Source: Spisula solida
Lineage: Eukaryota; Mollusca; Bivalvia; Venerida; Mactridae
Reading direction: 5' to 3'
Assembly (NCBI GenBank): GCA_947247005.1
Contig: OX365962.1
Span: 9,955,201-10,019,200 of the forward strand
DNA length: 64,000 nucleotides
Under the pieces are notes generated by a model. It made no database searches, was not told the DNA's origin, and saw only the letters and a list, made by a program, of their open reading frames with translations. Positions within the stretch are counted from its first letter, which is position 1. Every line of letters starts with the position of its first letter. Both the position numbers and the translations under genes were made by a program. Positions 31,301 to 37,969 of the stretch are shown one piece after another.

Positions 31301-33754
31301 TTTGAAACTGTCTAATTGAATGTCATTGGAAAACAGTAAATTAAATGAGATTCAAAATCAGTTAATGGAATGTCATGTGAAACTAGTTAATAAACTGAAT
31401 GGTATAGGTAACCAGTTAATTGAATGTCATTTGAAACTGTTTAATTGAATGTCATTGAAAAAAGTTAATCGAATGTCATTGAAAACTAGTTAATAAACTG
31501 AATGGTATAGGTAACCAGTTAATTGAATGTCATTTGAAACTGTTTAATTGAATGCCATTGAAAAAAGTTAATCGAATGTCATTGAAAACTAGCAAATTAA
31601 ATGAGATTGAAAAACAGTTATTGAATGTCAAATGAAACCAGTGAATTTAATGGTATTGGAAGCCGTGTACACGTTTGTCATTGGAAACTAGTTCATTGAT
31701 TTTCATTGGAAACCAGCTCATTGAATGTCATAAGAAATCAGTTTATTGAATATCACTGGAAAACAGTTCTTTGAATGTCATTGAAAACCAGTTTATTGAA
31801 TATCACTGGAAAACAGTTACTTGAATGTCATTGAAAATTTGTATATTGAATATCACTGGAAAACATTTACTTGAAGGGTTTGGAAACTACATGCTGTTAA
31901 TTAAAAGTCATAGGAAGGAAAACAGATACTTGAAATCCAATGTCATCTGAAATAAGTTAAGTTATGTTGGAAACCGGTAACAATGTACTTGAATGTAATT
32001 GGAAAACACTTCCTTGCAAATGACAATGGAACACAGTTCCTTGAATGTCATTTAAAATCAGTTAATTGAGTGTCATTGAAAAACATCACTGAATGTCTTT
32101 AAAAACTACTTCATCGAATGAGAGACATTAGTGGCATATAAATTATCTCCCTAACTAGTTTAGATCCTCGGACTTTATCCTTGTTTCTCACAGAAATATC
32201 CCTGATAATAGATATGAAATTTCTCACTTCTGTATTACCTAATACGTTAAGGCTGTCAAAATGTATACAATTTCGTATACATGCAGGCCCATGGACGCAG
32301 TTGTTCTAATATCAAGGCTTCCACATACATTTTAAGATCAGACGCGAAAAATGGAAATTGTTCGCTAGATATGCATAAACAGACAACGTAATATTTTATA
32401 CAATTATGCACTAGTGTATATTATGCCCACCCCAGGTTTGGGGATAGGCAGGGATAAAGGTGGAATAAGATAGACGAACCTTCCCGACAGGCGGGAATAA
32501 GTCGACCTTAATATCTAAATGTCTGAAAATGTCTAATTCCCCCTGGGTCGCCCGCCACCCCCTCCCCGGGAGGGCAAAATATTGACTGGTGCATAAGGCC
32601 TACCTTGGACCTCCTTCCTCTTCTTCCTGTTTAGTACAGACCCCACTTAGGGGCAATATCGTACTATTGTATAAGCCAGTCTCCAGGAAAACCTGCTATT
32701 TTGACAATAAAATGTATACACCATGTAGCCAAACTTGTTATTAAATCTGATAATTAATGTTGCAAATATTTCCGCCTAATTGCTACCATGCACACCAAAC
32801 AAAACAGGGATAAAAGCAGAGTAATCCGCATGATAGGACCTATAAAATTTTAGAGTAGTAAGGGGAGATAACTAACTAATATCTCCCATTGCCTGTACAT
32901 TTTGTTCTGTTTGTTTTTTCAGTGGGGTGTAAAATTGACGGATATACGTATAACGCGCACTTCCGGCTCTGTTTGAAATTCTATCCTAATCAACATCTTA
33001 ACTGGACGGATGCACAAAGCTTCTGTAATGCTTCCAAGGGACAGCTTGCCATTATCACAGACCAACAGAAAATTGATGACGTCATGTCATTATACAAATC
33101 GGGCGGATGTAAGTAAACTCTCGGATAATATCGGCAACTCTCGGGTACATCCGGGAAAGTTTTAAGCAGTTAGTGTAATCCACATGGTATTGGCGCATAT
33201 TATTTTTATATGTGTGTGTGTTTGCCTTGTTTCAATACAATGTGGTAAAATCCTATCGTAAGACTGCCTCACAAAATTTCGTTTTAGTTATCATGTTAAA
33301 TTACTTAAAGCCACATTATCTCTCCCAAGACCTTTTTTTCGATCATCCAGTAAATAGACTAGTTACTTAGAGTTAGGATATTTTTCACAAAATGGTATCT
33401 GTCGAAACAGTATGCCAAAAATCAAATTTTAGTAAAATGTATGTATGACAAAATACTAATTTTGCAAGAGTTGCTTCCCTTAGATTATAAATTGTGCATT
33501 TTTTGTTTACAATTCATTATTATCTTTTTATGATTGTAGATACAACAGAATTATGGGTCGGGGCGACTGACCTTGGCAATGGTCACGTGTTCACATTCAC
33601 TGACGGATCCAAACTGACAGTTGACCCATCGGAAGGTCATGACCTAACCGATGCTAATTGTTTGTACGTCAATAATGGCTCGTACAAGGGATTTGGTCCT
33701 TGCAAAGAAAAACATGGCTTTATTTGTGAAAGAAGTAGTACGATTCGTGAATAA
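19260..33754 (+). CDS. secreted LU-LU-mucin-like-C-type lectin protein, eight exons
   Basis: Eight GT-AG exons with consistent phases encode about 487 residues. The order is: signal peptide (exon 1); LU domain 1 (exons 2-3), ending CCDGEFCN; LU domain 2 (exons 4-6), ending CCTSDFCN; a Thr/Pro/His/Lys repeat stalk of about 120 residues (exon 6); and a C-type lectin fold (exons 7-8), ending with FICE. LU domains are three-finger Cys-rich modules known from Ly6/uPAR proteins. CTLDs bind sugars or proteins, but the canonical Ca/sugar motifs are missing here. No membrane span or GPI signal is visible, so secretion is predicted. The initiator Met exon was not found: exon 1 enters in phase 2. A role in recognition or defence is inference. 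Introns carry many minisatellites and MITEs. Confidence 0.85.
19345..19470 (-). repeat. dispersed repeat shared with the 5' duplication
   Basis: The reverse complement of 19390-19470 matches about 2585-2665 and 3839-3919 ('gacaatggt', 'gcgtacacat-aactgcaac', 'gtcacaatatcc'). 19345-19410 is itself a foldback of 'gtcacaatatcctaactg'. A partial copy lies at 27350. Confidence 0.65.
19480..20335. other. intron 1 of the LU-lectin gene, no feature seen
   Basis: AT-rich. The minus ORF 19690-19911 is not supported by any domain. Confidence 0.4.
20340..20680 (+). repeat. dispersed repeat, second copy at 47560-47820
   Basis: Shared blocks include 'atattacaaggttctt', 'caaccgggat', 'agacaatatatcagctgtta' and 'gtcaaatt'. 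Non-coding, diverged. Confidence 0.65.
20771..20812. promoter_or_regulatory. tandem palindromic E-box pair
   Basis: The 14-bp palindrome cacgtgcgcacgtg occurs twice, 21 bp apart (from 20772 and 20793), giving four CACGTG E-boxes in 42 bp. It is intronic, and 5' of a minus-strand 86-codon frame (20807-21067) of unknown meaning. Function is inferred only from motif identity. Confidence 0.45.
21425..21512 (-). repeat. tRNA-like / tRNA-derived SINE head
   Basis: The minus strand reads an A-box-like tagccgagtggttaacagc and, about 45 bp on, a B-box-like gagttcaaatccc, spaced as in a Ser/Leu-type tRNA. Acceptor-stem pairing is poor, so a tRNA pseudogene or SINE head is more likely than a working tRNA. 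Confidence 0.4.
21660..22075. repeat. degenerate 'gctgactagat' array
   Basis: It starts with three near-identical copies of a 22-bp unit (gctgattagatgctgactat plus ta) and degrades into scattered 'gctgactagatattta' motifs. It is clearly related to the 54-bp array at 24590-25340. Confidence 0.8.
22252..22468. mobile_element. MITE with CCCTGCGTTCA inverted ends
   Basis: Left end ccctgcgttcaaggaaaaat, right end reverse complement ccctgcgttcagggaaaaat. Both are followed by 'cacgt(t/g)acgcac' and 'ttcgtaccagg'. The left end is partly duplicated internally at 22317. Overlapping ORFs are artefacts of the 'cgtacc' palindromes. Confidence 0.8.
22775..22866. repeat. short foldback with 'cgcttcgctatcgcttg' tip
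   Basis: Arms around 'cgttttcttcaagatt' (left) and 'aaatctttgaagaaaac' (right) enclose a GC-rich apex. It abuts the element starting at 22864. Confidence 0.7.
22864..23271. mobile_element. 408-bp near-perfect foldback MITE
   Basis: Almost the whole element is an inverted repeat. The ends are CAGTGTAGCAATACCACGTG and its mirror, and the centre is 'ccctgtgaaac..gtttcacaggg' around 23055-23095. Possible 5-bp target duplication AAACT on both sides. Each end carries a CACGTG E-box. Non-coding. Confidence 0.85.
23288..23688 (+). mobile_element. TTAA-flanked MITE, copy 3 (most compact)
   Basis: TTAA at 23288-23291 and 23685-23688, with inverted ends AAAGCTACATTA and TAATGTAGC. It is 401 bp and serves as the insertion-free reference for copy 2. 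Confidence 0.82.
23911..24452 (+). repeat. dispersed repeat with GC-rich foldback, copy 2
   Basis: Full-length relative of 12161-12702, with a single apex unit. The foldback occupies about 24301-24452. Confidence 0.85.
24590..25340. repeat. 54-bp minisatellite, about 14 copies
   Basis: The unit is gctgtctagatatttatcgt followed by ttgctgactagttattgaca and aaggttttctgtaa, with exact 54-bp spacing for most copies (for example 24762 and 24816). It ends about 220 bp before exon 2 of the LU-lectin gene. Confidence 0.95.
25564..25718 (+). CDS. LU-lectin gene exon 2 (LU domain 1, N-terminal part)
   Basis: Between attttacag and gtaaac; 155 bp, entering in phase 1 and leaving in phase 0. It reads AADRCFECSDMPHPEDCEI, then ITMCSRYEKCHVEQY, and ends in GCIAKE. 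The early CxxC, the CxxxxxC pair and the later Cys match the first half of a Ly6/uPAR finger. Confidence 0.88.
25719..25985. repeat. 68-bp tandem repeat containing the exon 2 donor context
   Basis: 'ttgtcaaaatggcg...gcgcattttcttcatg' repeats at 25741, 25809 and 25877, spacing 68. Each unit ends in a (g/t)ttac-gaag-like segment resembling the intron's first bases (gtaaacggaag). A further 'ggtaaacgg' occurs near 25911. Confidence 0.85.
26385..26640 (-). repeat. dispersed repeat, inverted copy of 7254-7520
   Basis: See 7254-7520. It lies in intron 2 of the LU-lectin gene. Confidence 0.7.
26888..26918. repeat. 31-bp perfect palindrome
   Basis: ccacgcacgttaa, a short AT centre, then its exact complement. 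It could form a 13-bp hairpin; no gene context beyond the intron. Confidence 0.85.
27441..27600 (+). CDS. LU-lectin gene exon 3 (LU domain 1, C-terminal part)
   Basis: Between tttgtag and gtaagt; 160 bp, phase 0 in and phase 1 out. It begins KCTGGSKRAAYF and ends ATCIQCCDGEFCNFEGCG. The CC....CN ending is the hallmark of LU/three-finger domains. Confidence 0.9.
27640..28185. other. intron 3, nothing coding seen
   Basis: Contains two diverged copies of 'cgttataacgaattc(t/c)acgcgcctg' (27651 and 27784). Otherwise AT-rich. Confidence 0.5.
28190..28790. repeat. 87-bp minisatellite with a MEF2-like site per unit
   Basis: Seven units spaced 86-87 bp ('gat(a/t)tc(g/a)g' at 28230, 28317, 28404, 28490, 28577, 28664, 28750). 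Six contain exact CTATAAATAG (28247, 28334, 28421, 28507, 28594, 28681) and the seventh has CAATAAATAG. Short ORFs on both strands across it are artefacts. Confidence 0.92.
28881..28978 (+). CDS. LU-lectin gene exon 4 (LU domain 2, first part)
   Basis: Between cctatag and gtaatt; 98 bp, phase 1 in and phase 0 out. It reads KCFTCPAQANPESC, then RRIKTCERSQ, the same Cys plan as exon 2. Confidence 0.88.
29040..29400. repeat. about 41-bp degenerate minisatellite with CCAAT
   Basis: 'cgaccaatc(a/g)cagcatgttt-aacaaa' copies are spaced about 41 bp (near 29175, 29217, 29256, 29297, 29337). The period and CCAAT content parallel the array at 18857-19240. Confidence 0.75.
29450..29521 (+). CDS. LU-lectin gene exon 5 (LU domain 2, middle)
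   Basis: Between aattctag and gtaagt; 72 bp, phase 0 on both sides. It encodes VCAILKSTHNL, then IEETWETSCMREI. It is too short to stand out alone but supplies the middle cysteines of LU domain 2. Confidence 0.85.
29523..30446. other. intron 5 of the LU-lectin gene
   Basis: No repeat or exon recognised; the frame at 29593-29796 has no support. Confidence 0.4.
30448..30973 (+). CDS. LU-lectin gene exon 6 (end of LU domain 2 and Thr/Pro stalk)
   Basis: Between gttttcag and gtgagt; 526 bp, phase 0 in and phase 1 out. It begins QCNALVLIQSQNA, closes LU domain 2 with HCPRCCTSDFCNHNC, then runs into a stalk of PTTHK, PTTTTHK and PTTPK units before RPTTDPAG. The stalk should be heavily O-glycosylated. 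The listed ORF reads on past the donor to 31065, which is intron. Confidence 0.9.
30597..30860 (+). repeat. coding minisatellite (ACA/CCN-rich stalk)
   Basis: Codon-phased units of 12 to 21 bp (for example accacacataaa, actactacaacacacaaacct) repeat about 17 times without breaking frame. The minus-strand ORFs opposite are shadows. Confidence 0.9.
31126..32110. repeat. about 25-bp repeat array with 130-bp higher-order units
   Basis: 'gttaattgaatgtcattggaaa' variants fill the segment. Blocks of about 130 bp starting near 31135, 31265 and 31394 repeat as units, and the array degrades to the right. Lies in intron 6. Confidence 0.9.
32115..32920. other. rest of intron 6
   Basis: No exon. A short C-rich stretch (32530-32575) is present; nothing else seen. 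Confidence 0.4.
32923..33108 (+). CDS. LU-lectin gene exon 7 (C-type lectin domain, first half)
   Basis: Between ttttttcag and gtaagt; 186 bp, phase 1 on both sides. It reads VGCKIDGYTYN, RLCLKFYPNQHLNWTDAQSF and C, then KGQLAIITDQQKID. The C...C pair, W.dAq.fC and G.LA.i are standard long-form CTLD landmarks. Confidence 0.92.
33305..33525 (+). mobile_element. TTAA MITE fragment, copy 4
   Basis: Starts with TTAAAGCCACATTATCTCTC and follows copy 3 to about 'tttacaattcattatt', then stops. Its truncated edge lies within about 15 bp of the exon 8 acceptor. Confidence 0.75.
33540..33754 (+). CDS. LU-lectin gene exon 8 (C-type lectin domain, second half, stop)
   Basis: Acceptor tgattgtag, phase 1 in. 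It encodes TTELWVGATDLGNGHVFTF, then DGSKLTVDPSEG, ANCLYV, GPCKEKHGFICE and a short tail to TAA at 33752-33754. WVGA corresponds to the WIGL motif. The EPN/QPD and WND sugar/Ca motifs are absent. The listed upstream Met is intronic. Confidence 0.92.
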
Positions 33755-33758
33755 TAAA
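33753..33758 (+). terminator. possible polyadenylation signal AATAAA
   Basis: AATAAA overlaps the stop codon of the LU-lectin gene. If used, the 3' UTR would be very short, and the LINE starting near 33800 would lie just outside the transcript. Confidence 0.4.
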
Positions 33759-33799
33759 CTGAATTGAAAGTGGAACATGTTGGGTTTTTATTATGTTAG

Positions 33800-35790
33800 G
33801 TACTTCAACTTCAACTTCAACTACAATATTTTATTTGACGTAAACATATAAAATCTTTATTGCCAATGCAATAATAATTTCAATAATGTGGCAAGTTGAA
33901 AATTTTAACAAAAACATATATACATGTACAAAAAGACAAAAGACAAGATGAATATTTACAAATATGCAAACAATCATATTTGGTAAGCTGTGTATTTTGA
34001 GAAAAGTGTGGATATTAAATGCGTACCGTTAATTTAACCAATTAAATTTTTATAAAGTTTCTCTTCTTGTATTAGATAAATAGATGTATTTTGCTAGTTT
34101 TTTCATGATATGTGTATTCGTAGATTGCATAAGAGAAATAAATTTCCCTATATTAGGCCAGGAACAAAAATATCGAGGTAAACATTGTAATCTTATACAA
34201 TGAAGTTCCGCTAATAAGACCAGTCAATGAGGTGGTCTTAATAGCGAATCGGTCTTATTAGCGGACCTTTTTTGTTCTAAATTCAATACTTTGGGACCTT
34301 AAACTGGCAAAAATCTGCATGATTTCAAAATAATCAAAGTGGTCTTATTAGCGGAACTTTACTGTTTACTATCTCGATAATACGGACAAGTAAGTAAGAA
34401 ATGGTATTCGTTTTCGATACAATTTTAATTACATTTAGGGCATATTCTATCTTCTCTAGCTATATTTCTGTGTCTGCCCTCTTCGATTAAAAGTTTGTGA
34501 GACGAACATCTAAATCTACTTAATGCTTTCCTGTGATTGTCACAGGAAATTCACTTAAGATAATCTTCAAACTCAAAGTTAATTTTAAATGTACGATAAG
34601 TTTCTAATTTATTTGACAAATTCAATTCATTATACCATTTCTGTAAGTATTGCTCATTCAACCTTCTAACAATCATATTCTATTGAAAATATGTTACTAC
34701 GTCGGCGTTCCATAAGTATGAAAATCCTAAGTTGTCTAATAATGTCTTAACTTTTAAGGACCACTTATTAACATGTCGACCTTGGTTGTCCTTCATATTG
34801 TATAGTTTATACATCAATGAATTTTTATTATTTATTAACTTCATCCAGTATTTAAAATACGCTCATGTCTGACAACTTGTAAAGGTACCTTCCCTAATTC
34901 GCCATATACGGCTACGTTACTTGTTGTTTGGCGTATACCAAGAATTTGTTTCAAAATTTTAAATGAACACGTTCAATATCCGGGGCTTTATGGAATCCCC
35001 ATACTTCGGATCCATAATACAAAATTGGTGACACCATAGAATCGAATAGTTTCAATTTCTCAGAGACATGTAGGGAAACAACATCAAACAAAGAATTTAT
35101 TGAAAATAATGCTCTTGCAGCTTTAGCAGATAATACTTTCTGTGATTGATAAAAAATTCCATTTGAGGTTATTGTAACACCTAATTAGTTAAATGATGTA
35201 ACAACTTGTAGTTTTTCTTCATCATAAAATACATCCATAGGCACATTTCTATTATTAGATTTACAAGCCATGACAACTGTCTTATCCGTATTAACTTTGA
35301 TATCCATCAATGTACAATAAGAATGTAAGTTGTTCAACAAAGTCTGTAGACATTTAACAGTATAATAAAAATAAAACCGTGTCGTCCGCAAATAATAATA
35401 CAAACAATTGCAACTCTTCAATACTAAATGTTTCAACTGTATCATCACGTAATTTAGACTCAATATCATTGATAAAAAATAAAAATAACAATGGGGATAA
35501 TGGTTCACCCTGTTTGACACCCTTATGACTGTTAAAAATGCACTAAGAGAACCATTAACTCTAACACAAGACTTAACTGACTCATATATAGCTCTCAACA
35601 TTTTTACAATCTTATAAGAAGCACCACTGTTTATCAATTTATACCAAATTCCATTTCTGTATACCACATCAAAGGCTTTTCTAAAGTCAACAAATGCAAG
35701 ATAAAGCTTTTGCTTTTCTACAGATAATACTTTTTGTATAACGGATGTTAATGGGTACTTGCAACAGTCATTAGCTTTTGAAAGCGATGA
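33800..35790 (-). mobile_element. decayed non-LTR retrotransposon, 5'-truncated
   Basis: Read on the minus strand from 35790, it gives reverse transcriptase motifs: SVIQKVLSVEKQKLYLAFVD then FRKAFDVVYRNGIWYKL, and the catalytic FADD at 35381-35392 (FADDTVLF). Further on come LHSYCTLMDIKVNTDKTVVM, SPILYYGSEVWGFH, and near 34440-34525 SSHKLLIEEGRHRNIARED and CPKC. Stops and frameshifts interrupt it. The 3' end carries a (TTGAAG)n tail at about 33802-33822. The minus ORF 35185-35667 is only one open piece. Endonuclease and ORF1 are missing. Confidence 0.88.
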
Positions 35791-36465
35791 ATTTCAGAAG
35801 ATTATAAACTAAAAACTTTTGTATTTTTTTCTGCTATACAGCTACTGTAACTTTTATTTATGCTAAATCATTTTCTAAGAAGATCCAGTGGACATTCCGT
35901 ACTTGTAATCTCTATGTAGTATTCCAGGTAAAACAACCCCTTAACATAGCATGTTTTGACATGCAAGTACATTTTTACATTACGATTTTGCAAAGAAAAT
36001 AAGAGATTTCAAGCATGTTCCAAGCCAGCTTCATTTTTTAAATATTTGTCCATTCTATTGTAACGTGTTTTTTTCAAAATATCATATTCCGATGGTCAAC
36101 TGCAGTTCTTCAGAGTTTGTAAACATCTATTTTTGACCATAAAGACCTTGCGAATTGACCAGACGACATATTTTAATCCAGGAAAATCAAGAAAAAATGG
36201 ATCTTATTTTAGTTGTAAAGAATATGGTAACTATTTCAATAGCAAGCATGTCGCGTGAAGATAACACCTCATCTTAATTAAATTAAAGGTTTTGCGGAAA
36301 CGAAACCAACACAACAACAAATATTCCTAAAAATGATATTTTACAACACAATATACACACTATATTTCAGCCATCTCGAATTATTACAGGCCGTCGCCAT
36401 CTTACTTACATGACGTCAAACCTTTGACTGCGCAGATTGAAAAAGAACGAGAAACACAGAGTACA
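35791..36465. other. no gene seen
   Basis: AT-rich intergenic sequence. Confidence 0.4.
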
Positions 36466-36700
36466 AGAGATTATATTAAGTCAGACAGGGAAGGCAGCAC
36501 TGAACTTAACCAGTCGAGCACAGAAAACATTAAAACACACAAAGTACAATACCCAACTGAACCAACCGAGCACAGGAAACATAAAACACATAAAGACATA
36601 AATGTGCCCAACTAAACAAGCGCAGATCCGCCCAAGTCCAAGCTATCGAAAAGTATAATAAATTATAACTAGCTGAATGACCAAGTTTCCACAGCAAAAG
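36466..36700 (+). repeat. dispersed repeat ('gggaaggcagcact' family), copy 3
   Basis: Contains an internal partial duplication of the 'aaccagtcgagcacag-aaacat' block relative to the copy at 4810-5000. The small plus ORF here is repeat-derived. Confidence 0.75.
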
Positions 36701-37009
36701 GACTACAATGCCTAGTTTTAGCTGTAAGAAATCTTAAAACGAAGAGAGCTACGTATTAGGAAGGTTCACAAACACAACACAATTGCTGTGATGAAACTGG
36801 TTACCTTGTTTGATAATGAGACAAGGGTGCTAATTAGGACCTTCCTCACTCTAAGCGGCCACTCTGCCACTAGTCTATCGAGGAGATTTTATGCATGATG
36901 GGTTTGTTCCAAAATAGCCGAGCACCTTATTCGTTAGTTCTCATAATTCTAGTTCCTGATTGGTCGGTTCGTGAATTTCAAAAATCTTTGATATTTTTTC
37001 CAAAATAAA

Positions 37010-37339
37010 CTAGATGGGCTTCGTATGTCTACCACAAATGGACATAACTCTGGCAAAATCATCCTTCCTAAAATTCCTGACAATGTGCCCAACTAAGCTT
37101 GGAACAAGGTATTCGTGTGAAGTGTAATTGGAATATGACCAATGATTAAGGATGCGACACACTTTGAGACATTCAGCACAAAATCTGTATGTTGGAGAGG
37201 ATAAGAAGGCGTCATTTGTTGATGTCAAGATGAGAACATATGTTGGGTCAGTTACCGATTGGTAGCTTCTCAAAATGCAACCGTCTGATTGGGTATTCCT
37301 CCAAGAAGATAATAGATCATCGAACAGGGAAGGCAGCAC
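37010..37339 (-). other. unexplained open frame, 109 codons
   Basis: The minus-strand frame includes RFCAECLKVCRILNHWSYSN and LVPSLVGHIVRNFRKDDFA. Composition looks protein-like, but I recognise no family. Its 5' end runs into the degenerate 'gggaaggcagcact' repeat at 37325, so it may be part of a transposable element. Confidence 0.2.
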
Positions 37340-37400
37340 TCAACTTGAGCAGCGGAGCATCAGAAAACATAAAACCATCACATCCCACTATGACCAACAC
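37325..37400 (+). repeat. diverged 'gggaaggcagcact' repeat fragment
   Basis: Shares 'cagggaaggcagcactcaac' and 'gcagcggagca-cagaaaacat' with 4810-5000. Confidence 0.6.
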
Positions 37401-37750
37401 AAGTGTAACTAAACGAGAAAATGAACTTCACCACCGAAAGCCCAGGTCCCGGCTGTTTAATGGCTAAAAGATCTAGTTTCAGTTAAAAAGGCCAAGTATA
37501 TGTTTTCAAGAGCGTTTCTTTTTCAAGATATGATTTTCTAGTTGTTCACTAGAAGTACAGACACTGATTTTACACCTGTATGTATACATGTACACATTTC
37601 AAGCGAGAAGTCCACTCTTATCGTCTATGACCTTACACAAAGTTACGTCGGTACATTCCTTAATTAGTATACTATTAACTGGTCGACCTCTTGTTCTGTG
37701 GCGTCATTTCCTTCTTTTACTTGGTGTATTCAGTAGTTGAACGTCTGAAA

Positions 37751-37969
37751 ATGTTTTGGTTTCTCGTTTTTCTTGGATGTTTGTTATTTGCAAGCGCTCA
37801 GCCTGGTCTTCTGGATGACCCACACGCAATGCAAGCGCTTAATGACCATGGTGATCGAATCACGGACCTTGAGAAGCTTGTTCAGAATCTAACGTCTAGG
37901 TACACTGATCTTCTGACTGAAATTAACCGGGTGACAGCGAAAAATGTAGACTTGGAACAGCAGTTGAAA
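37751..37969 (+). CDS. ShKT gene exon 1 (signal peptide and coiled coil)
   Basis: ATG at 37751, 73 codons, donor gtaagg, phase 0. NLT is an N-glycosylation sequon in the helix. Confidence 0.88.
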
